DNA of 64,000 bases from Leisingera daeponensis (GCF_019801465.1 NZ_JAHVJA010000008.1:62001-126000); one strand, 5' to 3'; numbered from the stretch's first letter, positions 47,236 through 56,845 are shown. Program-made: numbers and translations. The notes: generated by a model not told the origin, from the sequence alone.

Positions 47236-48279
47236 TTACGCGGCGCCTTCCGAAATAATCACAAGGGGGCGGAATGCCTTGCCTTGATCTGGTGCCCATT
47301 TGCAGAGCGCACCGTAACCGGCCGCGCCGGACGGGGTTGTTTCAATGCCGAGTTCCGCTACTGCGCGGGCAGCTGCCTCGCCTTCTGCTTCCGACAGCGC
47401 CACATAGGAGACGCCGGCCTTTTCCAGCGCGTGCCAGGCCACGATAGAAGGTTCCTTGCAGTCGAGGCGGCCCATGCTGGAGTCGGGGCCGTCGGCGCGG
47501 GTGGGGGTGCCGGCCTTGTGGCTGGTCTGAAGGCAGGCCGCAGCCTCGGGCTCGACAACGATCAGCTCCGGCTGTTCGGCCCAGTTGTGCCGGATCATAT
47601 AGGCCATGGCGGCAGCAAGGCCTCCGACGCCCGCCTGCAGATAGACGTGGGTGGGCCAGTTTCCGGAGGCTTCGAACTCTGCCCGCATTTCCTCGGCGAT
47701 GACGCAATAGCCTTCCATCACCCATTTCGGAATTTCGGTGTAGCCTTCCCAGGTTCCGTCAGCCAGCAGCACCGCGCCGCTTTCCCCGGCGTCGGCAATC
47801 GCGGCGGCAACGCTTTCATCATAGACATCGCCGGAGCGCACCACTTCGGCGCCGAGCTCCCGCAGGCGTCCGGCAAAGCTTTCCGGAACGGTTTTTGCCA
47901 GATGGATGCGCGCCTTGGCTCCCATTGCACGCGCGCCCGCTGCAACACCCATGCCGTGGTTGCCGGCGCTTGCGCAGACAAAGGTATGCGCGGCGGCAAA
48001 CGCGCGGAGATCGCTGTCATTCAAGCGGTCCAGTGCCAGCGCCTCCCCCGTCTTCCGCTGCCAGGCCTGCGCCAGGATCCGGGCAACGGCATAGGGCGCG
48101 CCGAGCGCTTTGAAGGCGCCAAGCCCCATCCGGCCAGTTTCGTCCTTGGCCAGAACGGTGATGTCATTCGGGGCGCGCAGAGCGCACAGCGGCGAGGCCT
48201 CGTAGTTCTCCTGTGCCCGGAAGAATTCCAGGGCGCGTTCGAAGGCTGGACTAAAGCTGAGAGTGTCTGAATTTTCCAT
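47236..48279 (-). CDS. Diaminopropionate ammonia-lyase-like PLP enzyme
   Basis: 347 residues from ATG 48279. Fold-type II PLP enzyme: AKDETGRMGLGAFKALGAPY with the PLP Lys in FKALGA, ASAGNHGMGVAAGARAMGAK phosphate-binding loop, GTWEGYTEIPKWVMEGYCVI typical of DpaL, and ETTPSGAAGYGAL near the end. DpaL converts 2,3-diaminopropionate to pyruvate and ammonia; this protein is some 50 residues shorter than typical DpaL, so a related beta-eliminating lyase (for example for hydroxyaspartate or threonine-like acids) is possible. It heads the TRAP operon and is divergent from an Lrp regulator. Confidence 0.85.
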   Translation of the reverse strand: MENSDTLSFSPAFERALEFFRAQENYEASPLCALRAPNDITVLAKDETGRMGLGAFKALGAPYAVARILAQAWQRKTGEALALDRLNDSDLRAFAAAHTFVCASAGNHGMGVAAGARAMGAKARIHLAKTVPESFAGRLRELGAEVVRSGDVYDESVAAAIADAGESGAVLLADGTWEGYTEIPKWVMEGYCVIAEEMRAEFEASGNWPTHVYLQAGVGGLAAAMAYMIRHNWAEQPELIVVEPEAAACLQTSHKAGTPTRADGPDSSMGRLDCKEPSIVAWHALEKAGVSYVALSEAEGEAAARAVAELGIETTPSGAAGYGALCKWAPDQGKAFRPLVIISEGAA

Positions 48280-48381
48280 GGCCAGGAAACTACCACAGGC
48301 CAATTGCTTGAAATTTTCATGAATGGCGGTAAGGTCGAGAAAATTTCTCTGTTTGGGCGGCAATGGTGGCGGGTTTGACTC

Positions 48382-48846
48382 ATGACAACCAATCTGGATG
48401 ACGCCGACCTGACCATTTTACGCCTGCTTCAGCAGGATTGCCGAATCGGGCTGGAGCAGCTGGCCCAGGATTGCTCTCTGTCTGTGCCATCCGTTCAGCG
48501 GCGGCTGAAAAAGCTGCGGGAATCTGACCTGATTCAGCAGGAGGTCGCAGTCCTCAACCCGGCCCGCTTCAGCTACAAGATGACCTTTATCGTGCTGGTG
48601 GAACTGGACCGGGAGTCGCTGGATCAGCTGGACCACTTCCGCAAGCGGGCCAAGGCCGATCCTCAGGTGCAGCAATGCTATTATGTAACCGGGGATGCCG
48701 ATTTCATTCTGATCTGCACGGCTCAGGACATGCAGGATTTTGAGGCGCTCACCCACCGGCTGTTCTTTGAGAACTCCAATGTCCGCCGGTTCCGGACATC
48801 GGTCGCGATGGAGCGCACCAAAGTGGGAATGGCTCTTCCGATCTAA
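48382..48846 (+). CDS. Lrp/AsnC-family regulator
   Basis: 154 residues. The N-terminal HTH (LTILRLLQQDCRIGLEQLAQ, SLSVPSVQRRLKKLRES) is followed by the RAM ligand-binding domain with VQQCYYVTGDADFILICTA. It is divergent from the lyase-TRAP operon across about 100 bases, so it very likely senses the imported amino acid or its product and controls that operon. Confidence 0.93.
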   Translation: MTTNLDDADLTILRLLQQDCRIGLEQLAQDCSLSVPSVQRRLKKLRESDLIQQEVAVLNPARFSYKMTFIVLVELDRESLDQLDHFRKRAKADPQVQQCYYVTGDADFILICTAQDMQDFEALTHRLFFENSNVRRFRTSVAMERTKVGMALPI

Positions 48847-49190
48847 ACGGCAGGGCCAGTCGCGGCCACTGCCGGGTATCCCTGCCGGATGGTTTCCGGT
48901 GTGACACGAAGAGCTTCTTGCTGGGAGAGGGGAGGGGCGTGCCGCTTCTTGCGCATGGCGGGATTGCCGACGATTTGCCAAACGGGGCCGCATCTTTTCG
49001 CTCTCTGCCGTGAGCGCGTGCCTAGCGTTGCCCGTCAGGTTTCCGGCGCGGAATTTCCGGGCTTTCAAGCGGTGATGCAGCCCAACTTCAATGCGATCTC
49101 GCCGCGAGTGTAAGAAGTAGTGATGTCTACCTCTTTGTTGCCGCTTTTGCTGGTGTCATCGGGCCTCGCTCACCCGCTGGGACTGCCGTT
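48847..49190. other. 344-base intergenic region
   Basis: Between the Lrp gene (plus) and a convergent minus-strand gene. I see no gene; a short open frame at 48889-49113 lacks supporting features. No clear terminator hairpin was found. Confidence 0.35.
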
Positions 49191-50060
49191 TCAAAACCAT
49201 TGCCCGGGTTCCATCAGTCCCAGGTCCAGCAGTTGGCGCGAGTGCCACTCGAACGGGGCCGAGTTGTGCCAGCGGAAGGTCTCGATATCGAAGGTTGAGC
49301 CGGGGTTGCGCTTGAGCGCTTTTGCCGTCCGGAAGGAACAGACCGCGGCCGTAAGGTTGTGATGCCAGGGGCAGGCATAGGTGTTGTACTCCTGATCATT
49401 GAAGGTGTGATCAGATTGCAGCTCCAGCCCGGGTTTTGCTTTGAACAGGGAAATCCGGTCGATCTTGCGGCTGGCGGCGGGAATATGCTCTTCGAACCTC
49501 CAGCGCACGCCGCCGAAGAAATCCAGCTGCCGTTCCCGCGGGTGGCCGGTTTCCGGATCCTTGCGGGATTGCGCATAGTAGCCGGATTTGTCGAGGTAAG
49601 CCGCTTCCAGCGACACCGCGCTGGGACAGGCGGCCAAGTCGCCCGCATACAGATCGATCACATATGTGAGCATTGCATCGCGGCGTTCCTCGGTGTGAAA
49701 CGTCAGCATCTCACCGACGCTGCGGGCCTCGCAGAACGGGTAGAACAGGTATTCGGCATTGTAGCAGTAATAAAGCCAGCAGCCTGGCCGGGCGGCAGAA
49801 ATCACGGCATTCACCGCCCCGGTCACAGCTCCTTGCGGCCCGCAGTCAAACGGCACCCGGTGCACCTTGGCGCGTACATCCTGCGGCAGGTCGAATGCAT
49901 CGGGCATCAGCGCAACGACTGCCTTGAAACCGCTTTGCAGATGGTGGCGCAGGGTGGTGGCAATCTCCACCTCATCTTCGATGAAGACCAGCGCCACCGG
50001 CCCTTTGGCCAGCAGTGCCTTACCTTCATTCAGGAAATCCTGCAGCGAAGAATACATCAT
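49191..50060 (-). CDS. Glycosyltransferase family 2-like protein
   Basis: 289 residues from the ATG pair at 50060. The order of motifs suggests the GT2-like (Glyco_tranf_2_4) group: ALVFIEDEVEIATTLRHHLQ at the N-terminus, GCWLYYCYNAEYLFYPFCEA where a DxD-like motif is replaced by YNAEYL, and FFGGVRWRFEEHIPA with DHTFNDQEYNTYACPWHHN towards the end. The missing DxD makes activity uncertain. It is divergent from miaB with a 127-base gap. Confidence 0.65.
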   Translation of the reverse strand: MMYSSLQDFLNEGKALLAKGPVALVFIEDEVEIATTLRHHLQSGFKAVVALMPDAFDLPQDVRAKVHRVPFDCGPQGAVTGAVNAVISAARPGCWLYYCYNAEYLFYPFCEARSVGEMLTFHTEERRDAMLTYVIDLYAGDLAACPSAVSLEAAYLDKSGYYAQSRKDPETGHPRERQLDFFGGVRWRFEEHIPAASRKIDRISLFKAKPGLELQSDHTFNDQEYNTYACPWHHNLTAAVCSFRTAKALKRNPGSTFDIETFRWHNSAPFEWHSRQLLDLGLMEPGQWF

Positions 50061-50187
50061 GCCGGTCTGCCCTGCCTTTCTGGCCTTTGCCGCCAAAATC
50101 GGGTAAATCCCGCTGCATTGCAAGCCGCGGCAATTGCCTGTATGGCAAGCCGCTGTTTTACCAACCCTGGCTGGAAGGCTGACCCGT

Positions 50188-51510
50188 ATGAGCGCCCCGA
50201 AGAAGCTGTTTATCAAGACCTATGGCTGTCAGATGAATGTCTATGACAGCGAAAGAATGGCTGAAGCGCTAGGCGGTGAAGGGTATGTGGAGACAAAATC
50301 GGCAGATGATGCCGACATGATCCTGCTCAACACTTGCCATATCCGGGAAAAAGCCGCGGAAAAGGTTTACTCCGAGCTGGGCCGCTTCAAGGGGCTGAAG
50401 GCCGAAAAGCCGGATTTGAAGATCGGCGTTGCAGGCTGCGTGGCCCAGGCCGAGGGGGAGGAAATCATGCGCCGCCAGCCGCTGGTCGACCTGGTGGTGG
50501 GCCCGCAAAGCTATCACCGCCTGCCGGAGATGGAAGCCAAGGCGCGGCAAGGGGAGAAGGTTATGGACACCGACTTCCCGGAAGAAGACAAATTCGAGAA
50601 GCTGAAAAACCGCCCCAAGGCCAAACGCGGCCCCGCGGCGTTTCTGACCGTGCAGGAAGGCTGCGACAAATTCTGCGCCTTTTGCGTGGTGCCTTACACC
50701 CGCGGCGCCGAGGTTTCGCGCCCCGCAGACCGCATCCTGCGCGAGGCGCAGGATCTGGTGGAGCGCGGCGTGCGCGAGATCACCCTGCTGGGCCAGAATG
50801 TGAACGCCTACCACGGTGCCGGCCCCAATGGTGATCTGACCCTGGCTCAGCTGATCTGGGAGCTGGACAAGATCGACGGACTGGAACGCATCCGCTTTAC
50901 CACCTCGCACCCGAATGACATGCAGGACGACCTGATCGAGGCGCACGGCACCTGCGCCAAGCTGATGCCCTATCTGCATCTGCCGGTGCAGGCGGGATCG
51001 GACAAAATCCTCAAGCGGATGAACCGCAGCCATACCGCCGAAAGCTACATCCGCCTGATCGAGCGCATCCGCGCGGCGCGGCCAGATATCCTGATCTCTG
51101 GCGATTTTATTGTGGGCTTCCCGGAAGAAACCGAAGAGGACTTCCAGGCCACCATGGATCTGGTGGAAGAGGTGAAATACGGCACCGCCTATTCCTTCAA
51201 ATACTCCACCCGTCCCGGCACCCCGGCGGCGGAGCGCCCGCAAGTCGACCCGGCTGCGGCGGACGACCGGCTGCAGCGTTTGCAGGCCCTGCTGACCAAG
51301 CAGCAGCGCGAAGTTCAGGACAGCATGGTCGGGCGCGAGGTAGGCGTGCTGTTTGAAAAGGCCGGCCGGCTGCCGGGGCAGATGGTTGGCAAATCCGACT
51401 ATCTGCACGCCGTGCATGTTGCGGATTGCACCCGCGAAGTGGGTGATCTTGCCCGTGTGCGCATTGTTTCCTCCGGCGCCAACTCTCTTGCGGGTGAGTT
51501 GATCGGCTAA
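50188..51510 (+). CDS. miaB: tRNA-2-methylthio-N6-dimethylallyladenosine synthase
   Basis: 440 residues from ATG 50188. N-terminal UPF0004 domain [17 protein letters not shown] with Cys and [18 protein letters not shown]; the radical-SAM cluster Cys residues sit in [17 protein letters not shown]; the C-terminal TRAM domain includes [20 protein letters not shown]. It methylthiolates i6A37 in tRNAs reading UNN codons. It starts the conserved miaB..phoH-ybeY-corC-lnt region. Confidence 0.97.
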   Translation: MSAPKKLFIKTYGCQMNVYDSERMAEALGGEGYVETKSADDADMILLNTCHIREKAAEKVYSELGRFKGLKAEKPDLKIGVAGCVAQAEGEEIMRRQPLVDLVVGPQSYHRLPEMEAKARQGEKVMDTDFPEEDKFEKLKNRPKAKRGPAAFLTVQEGCDKFCAFCVVPYTRGAEVSRPADRILREAQDLVERGVREITLLGQNVNAYHGAGPNGDLTLAQLIWELDKIDGLERIRFTTSHPNDMQDDLIEAHGTCAKLMPYLHLPVQAGSDKILKRMNRSHTAESYIRLIERIRAARPDILISGDFIVGFPEETEEDFQATMDLVEEVKYGTAYSFKYSTRPGTPAAERPQVDPAAADDRLQRLQALLTKQQREVQDSMVGREVGVLFEKAGRLPGQMVGKSDYLHAVHVADCTREVGDLARVRIVSSGANSLAGELIG

Positions 51511-51791
51511 GCAGGGCTGAGCGGGCCGAATCTGCCGGCGATCTCTGCGCAGGCCGCTCCTTGCCCGGTTGGCCGACACGTCCAGGCGAATTTTCATTGC
51601 GCCACTTCCGGGAACAGTTTTCCTGAATTGCGATGAGTGTTCAACCGGGATGCTTAGTCCGGCCGGAAACATTAACAATTAGGCGGGTGTACTGCATCTC
51701 GATCAGATAAATTAGCTTTTGAGGCCTGAACGGTGGCTGCTTGTCTGCGGCAACACCCTGGGGGGGAACTTTAGGTGAAGGAATTTTGGTT

Positions 51792-52370
51792 GTGTCGATA
51801 CTCACAGTGAATAAGGCGATTGCGCTGGCTGCCGCTGCCACGGCCGCGCTCGGTATCGCTGCCGCGTCTGCCAGCGCGCAAACCCAGCAGCGGACTATCA
51901 AGGGCGAACGATATGTGCCCACCATTTGGGTTGATCCGGACGGCTGCGAACATTGGGTGATGGACGACGGTGCCGAGGGATTCATGACGCCGCATGTGAC
52001 CCCGGACGGTAAACCTGTCTGCCGCCGCGGGAAAATCTGCGGTGTGATGCCGACCGACCAGTTCTTTGCAACCGACAAGCATTACATCAATGCCGCCGGG
52101 CGCCAGCGCTTGGGGGAGTTTTTCCAGCAGGCCAAGGCGAACGGCGCACGGTCCTTTGTGATCGCGGGCCATACCGACAGCCGTGCTTCCGATGAATACA
52201 ACATCCGCCTGTCAGAGCGCCGCGCCAATGCCGTGGCACAGGTTGCCCGCTCTATCGGGGCCCGGATCAATGATATCCGCGCCTATGGTGAACGGGACCC
52301 GCGGGTGCCCAACACGAGCGCAGCCAATATGGCGCAAAACCGCCGTGTCGAAATCTATTGCCTGCGCTGA
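51792..52370 (+). CDS. OmpA-family protein with an extra WVDP/GCEHW domain
   Basis: 192 residues from GTG 51792 (AAGGAA upstream). A signal peptide ends at ASASA. Residues ~35-80 hold WVDPDGCEHWVMDDG, EGFM and TPDGKPVCRRG. The C-terminal OmpA peptidoglycan-binding domain shows FFATDKHYINAAGRQRLGEF, FVIAGHTDSRASDEYNIRLS and ERRANAVAQ. It should anchor to the cell wall in the periplasm. The first domain is shared with the next gene, ten bases away. The pair is inserted between miaB and phoH. Confidence 0.88.
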   Translation: MSILTVNKAIALAAAATAALGIAAASASAQTQQRTIKGERYVPTIWVDPDGCEHWVMDDGAEGFMTPHVTPDGKPVCRRGKICGVMPTDQFFATDKHYINAAGRQRLGEFFQQAKANGARSFVIAGHTDSRASDEYNIRLSERRANAVAQVARSIGARINDIRAYGERDPRVPNTSAANMAQNRRVEIYCLR

Positions 52371-52382
52371 GGGAGAGGGATG

Positions 52383-52685
52383 ATGAAAACAGTAGCAACC
52401 GCAGTACTCGTTGCCGCCGCCGCAGTTTCAGCCTGTACGCCGGCGATCGACAAGACCAGCGACCAGCATATCGGTGATGGCCGCTCGCTGGATCTATCCA
52501 ACCTGACCGCCGGAATCTGGGTCGATCCGCGGGGATGCGAGCATTGGATTATTGACGACGGCCTGGAGGGCTATGCCGATCTGCGCCGCACACCTGACGG
52601 CATGCCGGTCTGCAACAGCGACCTGCCGCGCAACGTGGCAACGGGGCCGTTCAAAGAAGGCTCAACGTTTAAAGACCCGATCTGA
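52383..52685 (+). CDS. Small lipoprotein with WVDP/GCEHW domain
   Basis: 100 residues from ATG 52383 with AGGGAG at good spacing. The lipoprotein signal MKTVATAVLVAAAAVSAC puts the lipidated Cys at residue 18. The mature part contains GIWVDPRGCEHWIIDDGLEG and RRTPDGMPVCN, matching the first domain of the preceding OmpA-like protein. No function is known. It is in an operon with that gene and ends at a terminator. Confidence 0.85.
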   Translation: MKTVATAVLVAAAAVSACTPAIDKTSDQHIGDGRSLDLSNLTAGIWVDPRGCEHWIIDDGLEGYADLRRTPDGMPVCNSDLPRNVATGPFKEGSTFKDPI

Positions 52686-52707
52686 CCGGGGCCTTGACCG
52701 CCTGCAG

Positions 52708-52733
52708 CAGCCGCCCTAAGGGGCGGCTGTTTT
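52708..52733 (+). terminator. Rho-independent terminator after the lipoprotein gene
   Basis: A 9-bp GC stem (52708-52716 with 52721-52729) with a TAAG loop and a TTTT tail, 22 bases after the stop. Confidence 0.85.
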
Positions 52734-52825
52734 GTTTCAATAAAGTGATTTTGCGCAGCGCCTGCTTGCGCTATCGCCGCCGCGGAGGCAGACTAAAAGG
52801 GCAACGCCAGATTGAGGAGATCAGC

Positions 52826-53836
52826 TTGGCCATCAGTGCCCTGAATGACCCGCAGACCCAGACCGCAACCCACGAAGTGCTGCTGGAATTCCCTGACAAC
52901 CGATTGCTGATCGACCTGTGCGGCGAATACGACCGCAACCTGGCTGACATAGAACAAAAACTGGGCGTGCAAATCGTCCGCCGCGGCAACCAGCTGTCGG
53001 TGATGGGGGAGGATTCCGCGCGGGAACAGGCCGCAGGCGTGCTGGCCGCACTGTATGACCGGCTGGAAACCGGGCGCAGTGTCGAAAGCGGAGACATCGA
53101 TCGCGAGCTGCGCATGGGGCCTGATTCCGACGATGCCGAACCCGATGGCCAGCTGCAGATGTTCCGCGGCGGCCGGGTGGAGATCAAGACCCGCAAGAAG
53201 CTTGTGGAGCCGCGCACTGAGGCGCAGAAGGCCTATGTGCAATCCCTGTTCGAGCATGAACTGGCCTTTGGCATTGGACCGGCCGGTACCGGCAAGACTT
53301 ACCTCGCCGTCGCCGTGGGGGTTTCCATGTTCATCACCGGCCACGTCGACCGCATCATCCTGTCTCGTCCGGCTGTTGAGGCGGGGGAAAAGCTTGGCTA
53401 CCTGCCCGGCGACATGAAGGACAAGGTCGATCCCTATATGCAGCCGCTCTACGATGCGCTGAACGACTTCCTGCCCGGCAAGCAGCTGGCCAAGCTGATT
53501 GAGGACAAGCGGATCGAGATCGCGCCTTTGGCCTTTATGCGCGGCCGCACCTTGTCGAATGCTTTTGTGGTGCTGGACGAGGCCCAGAACGCCACCACCA
53601 TGCAAATGAAAATGTTCCTGACCCGCCTGGGCGAGGGCTCGCGCATGGTAATCACCGGTGACCGCAGCCAGGTCGACCTGCCGCGCGGGGTGCAATCGGG
53701 CCTGGCCGACGCTGAGCGGCTGCTGAAAACGATCCCCAAGATCAGCTTCAACTATTTCACAGCCCGCGATGTGGTGCGCCACCCGCTTGTGGCTGCGATC
53801 ATTGAGGCCTATGACGCGGATTCAACACCCGCCTGA
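52826..53836 (+). CDS. phoH: PhoH-family ATPase
   Basis: 336 residues from TTG 52826, which has GAGGAG upstream; the frame is open to 52694 but that part is basic noise and overlaps the terminator. An N-terminal KH-like segment (LEFPDNRLLIDLCGEYDRNL) precedes the ATPase with Walker A GIGPAGTGKTYLAVAVG, SRPAVEAGEKLGYLPGDMKD, Walker B FVVLDEAQNAT and ITGDRSQVDLP. PhoH is an NTPase tied to RNA metabolism and ribosome quality, commonly encoded beside ybeY, as here. Confidence 0.94.
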   Translation: MAISALNDPQTQTATHEVLLEFPDNRLLIDLCGEYDRNLADIEQKLGVQIVRRGNQLSVMGEDSAREQAAGVLAALYDRLETGRSVESGDIDRELRMGPDSDDAEPDGQLQMFRGGRVEIKTRKKLVEPRTEAQKAYVQSLFEHELAFGIGPAGTGKTYLAVAVGVSMFITGHVDRIILSRPAVEAGEKLGYLPGDMKDKVDPYMQPLYDALNDFLPGKQLAKLIEDKRIEIAPLAFMRGRTLSNAFVVLDEAQNATTMQMKMFLTRLGEGSRMVITGDRSQVDLPRGVQSGLADAERLLKTIPKISFNYFTARDVVRHPLVAAIIEAYDADSTPA

Positions 53837-53899
53837 CGTGGATCTGCCAGGCTTCATCATTGTGAATTAACTCCGGGGGTGCGGGGGCGTTTCCCGCGC

Positions 53900-54427
53900 A
53901 TGCACGACCGTACCATGACGCTTGACATTACTATCGAGGATGGCCGCTGGCAGGACGCAGGCCTGGAGGCACTGGCCGGCGAGGCAATCTCTGCTGTGCT
54001 GGCGCATTTTGCGCTGGACGCCAGCATGTGCGAAATTTCGCTGCTGGCCTGCGATGATCCGCGCATTGCGGATCTGAATGCGGAATTCCGCGAAAAGCCT
54101 GTTCCCACCAATGTTCTCAGCTGGCCGACAGAGGATCTGGCCGCAGAGGCGGATGGCGGTGTGCCACAACCTCCTGAGGCTGATTTTACTGGGGAAATTC
54201 CGCTTGGGGACATCGCTGTCTCATTTGATACCTGTGCCCGTGAGGCCGCCGAGGCTGGGAAATCCCTGGCAGATCACACCCGTCACCTGATTATTCACGG
54301 AATGCTGCATCTATTGGGGTATGATCACATTCGTGACCGCGACGCCGCATTGATGGAAGGGATTGAGATCCTGATACTTGGCAAACTGGGTATCGCGAAC
54401 CCATATATGAGTGAGGACGCCCCGTGA
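53900..54427 (+). CDS. ybeY: Endoribonuclease YbeY
   Basis: 175 residues from ATG 53900; ATG 53915 (MTLDITIEDGRW) is an equally possible start and neither has a clear ribosome-binding site. The zinc site HLIIHGMLHLLGYDHIRDRD supplies the three His of the UPF0054 motif, and FREKPVPTNVLSWP is the other conserved segment. YbeY processes 16S rRNA 3' ends and takes part in ribosome quality control. Confidence 0.95.
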   Translation: MHDRTMTLDITIEDGRWQDAGLEALAGEAISAVLAHFALDASMCEISLLACDDPRIADLNAEFREKPVPTNVLSWPTEDLAAEADGGVPQPPEADFTGEIPLGDIAVSFDTCAREAAEAGKSLADHTRHLIIHGMLHLLGYDHIRDRDAALMEGIEILILGKLGIANPYMSEDAP

Positions 54428-54449
54428 CCGGGGTTTTTGGAATGGACAG

Positions 54450-55349
54450 ATGGGCGACATAGAAGGCAGTTCTAACGCGGCGCAGAGCGCGCTGCAGGAC
54501 ATCAACGGCACGGCGGCGGATGCGCCGGCCTCTGAAAATACCGGATTGTGGACGCGGCTGCGCAGCGTGTTCAGCCCCGAACCGCAAGACGGGCAGGAAA
54601 CCGGCAGCGAACAGCCTGCGCCGGGCTCCGGTCCGCACGGCATGATCAATCTGCGCCGGATGCGGGTTGAGGATGTCGCCATCCCCTCTGCCGAAATAGC
54701 CGCTGTGCCGGTGACTGTCGCCAAGGATGATCTGGTCGGCATATTCCGGCAAAGCGGTTTTACCCGGATCCCTGTTTACGAGGGGACGCTGGACACGCCG
54801 CTGGGCTTTGTCCACCTCAAGGACTTTTCTCTGACGCACGGCTTCAATGGCGGCACCTCGGAGTTTGATCTGTCCAAGATGCTGCGCCCGCTGCTGTTTG
54901 TGCCGCCCTCGATGCCGATCGGGGTGCTGCTGACCAAGATGCAGGCCGAGCGCCGCCACATGGCCCTGGTGATTGACGAATACGGCGGCGTGGACGGTCT
55001 GGTCACCATCGAGGACCTGATTGAACAGGTGGTCGGCGAGATCGAAGATGAACATGACGCCGACGAACTGCAGACCTGGTTTGAAGAAAAACCCGGCTGC
55101 TACATCGCGCTGGCCCGCACGTCTCTGCCGGAGTTCGAAGCCGAAACAGGCCATTCGCTGACCAGCCACGACGATGTGGACGAGGAGGAGATCGACACTC
55201 TGGGCGGGCTGGTCTTCATGCTCTCCGGACGTGTCCCGGCCCGCGGTGAGGTGATTGAACATCCCGAAGGCGCCGAGTTCGAAGTCATGGATGCCGACCC
55301 CCGCCGCATCAAGCGGCTGCGTGTGCGCCTGCCGGACGCCGCTGCATGA
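54450..55349 (+). CDS. corC: CorC/HlyC-type CBS-domain protein
   Basis: 299 residues from ATG 54450. Two CBS motifs (MRVEDVAIPSAEIAAVPVTV; MLRPLLFVPPSMPIGVLLTK with ALVIDEYGGVDGLVTIED) and a C-terminal CorC_HlyC domain (TLGGLVFMLSGRVPARGEVI). It lacks the membrane CNNM domain, as do soluble CorC proteins linked to magnesium efflux. It lies between ybeY and lnt, and its stop overlaps the lnt start. Confidence 0.94.
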   Translation: MGDIEGSSNAAQSALQDINGTAADAPASENTGLWTRLRSVFSPEPQDGQETGSEQPAPGSGPHGMINLRRMRVEDVAIPSAEIAAVPVTVAKDDLVGIFRQSGFTRIPVYEGTLDTPLGFVHLKDFSLTHGFNGGTSEFDLSKMLRPLLFVPPSMPIGVLLTKMQAERRHMALVIDEYGGVDGLVTIEDLIEQVVGEIEDEHDADELQTWFEEKPGCYIALARTSLPEFEAETGHSLTSHDDVDEEEIDTLGGLVFMLSGRVPARGEVIEHPEGAEFEVMDADPRRIKRLRVRLPDAAA

Positions 55350-56845
55350 TGTCATTGGGGCTGCGGCAGGCCGCGCGCCAGCTCCGGCTGGCACCGGCAG
55401 CGCTTTCCTTAGGGGGCGGCGCGCTTCTGTCGCTGGCGCTGGCGCCCTGGCACATGCTCTTCGGAGTGCCCGTTGCGCTGGCCGCCGCGGGCTGGCTGGC
55501 CGTTCAGGCGGCCTCTGCCCGGGCCGCTGCTCTCGCCGGATGGCTGTTCGGGCTGGGTTATTTTGCCTTCGGCCTGTCGTGGATTATTGAACCGTTCCAG
55601 ATCGACCCTGACCGTCACGCCTGGATGGCGCCCTTTGCTCTGGTGTTCCTTGCGGCCGGTCTCGCCCTGTTCTGGGGGGGGGCTTTTGGCATTGCCGCCC
55701 GTGTCAGCCGCGGAGCGGTACGCGTTCCGGTGCTGATCGCCTTGTGGGCGCTTGCGGAATTCGCCCGTGCCTATCTGCTGACAGGTTTTCCCTGGGCGGC
55801 ATTCGGACAGTTCTGGATAGATACGCCTGCCGCATCTCTGCTGCCCTTGATCGGGCCGCAAGGGCTTGCGCTGCTGACACTTGTTGCGTTCCTGCCGCTG
55901 GGATTGCTGCGGAAAAATGCTGCTGCGGCTGTGCTGCCGCTGGCGGCAGTTGCAGCAGCGGTCGTGACGGCTCCGGCACCATCCGAAACGGAGCTGACCA
56001 AAAAGACGGTGCGCATCGTCCAGCCCAATGCGCCGCAGAACCTGAAATGGCATCCGGACCACAGGTGGGAGTTTGTCCGCCGCGCGCTGGCGTTTTCTGC
56101 TGAGGACCCGCGTCCGGACCTGATCGTCTGGCCGGAAACCGCGGTGCCGCAGTTGCTGAACTATGCCGGGGACACGCTGCAGGTTGTTGCCGAAGGTGCC
56201 GACAGCGTGCCGGTGCTGCTGGGCATCCAGCGCGAAGAGGGCGGCGCCTATTTTAATTCGGCGGTGCTGCTGGATGCGGACGGCCTGCCGGCGGCCACAT
56301 ACGACAAGGCGCATCTGGTGCCGTTCGGGGAATATGTGCCGTTCGGCGATTTCATGGCGCGTTTCGGCATTCATGGCTTCGCGTCCCAGGCAGGTGCTGG
56401 TTATGCCGCTGGACCTGGTGCCGAGGTGATGGAACTGCCCATCGGCAGCGCCCTGCCGCTGATCTGCTATGAGGCTGTTTTCCCGCAGGATGTGAACGCC
56501 GCTAAAACCCGGCCGGACATGCTGGTGCAGGTCACCAACGACGCCTGGTTCGGCACCCGTTCAGGGCCTTATCAGCACCTTGTGCAGGCGCGGATGCGGG
56601 CGCTGGAGCAAGGGCTGCCGATGATCCGGGCCGCCAATACCGGGGTGTCGGCAATGATTGCGCCGGACGGAACGCTGCTGGACAGGCTGCCTCTGGGCGA
56701 GGCCGGCTATATCGACGCGGCTCTGCCTGCGCCGCTGCCGCCCACCCTGTACCGCCGGACCGGAGACTGGCCGGTTTTTCTCCTGTGCCTGTTCATCGCA
56801 GGTGCGGCAATCTTTCTGCCCCGCGCTCTTGCGCCGCGGTCATAG
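55346..56845 (+). CDS. lnt: Apolipoprotein N-acyltransferase
   Basis: 499 residues with about six N-terminal membrane segments and a periplasmic nitrilase-like domain. The catalytic triad is visible: Glu in LIVWPETAVPQLL, Lys in YDKAHLVPFGEYVPF and Cys in LPLICYEAVFP; DAWFGTRSGPYQHL and RAANTGVSAMI are also conserved. It adds the third acyl chain to lipoproteins, so it serves the several lipoproteins in this window. Confidence 0.96.
   Translation: MMSLGLRQAARQLRLAPAALSLGGGALLSLALAPWHMLFGVPVALAAAGWLAVQAASARAAALAGWLFGLGYFAFGLSWIIEPFQIDPDRHAWMAPFALVFLAAGLALFWGGAFGIAARVSRGAVRVPVLIALWALAEFARAYLLTGFPWAAFGQFWIDTPAASLLPLIGPQGLALLTLVAFLPLGLLRKNAAAAVLPLAAVAAAVVTAPAPSETELTKKTVRIVQPNAPQNLKWHPDHRWEFVRRALAFSAEDPRPDLIVWPETAVPQLLNYAGDTLQVVAEGADSVPVLLGIQREEGGAYFNSAVLLDADGLPAATYDKAHLVPFGEYVPFGDFMARFGIHGFASQAGAGYAAGPGAEVMELPIGSALPLICYEAVFPQDVNAAKTRPDMLVQVTNDAWFGTRSGPYQHLVQARMRALEQGLPMIRAANTGVSAMIAPDGTLLDRLPLGEAGYIDAALPAPLPPTLYRRTGDWPVFLLCLFIAGAAIFLPRALAPRS

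Noticed and set aside
52694..52825. Longer phoH start upstream of TTG 52826
   Set aside because: The extension overlaps the preceding terminator and encodes a basic, Cys/Arg-rich stretch not expected in PhoH.
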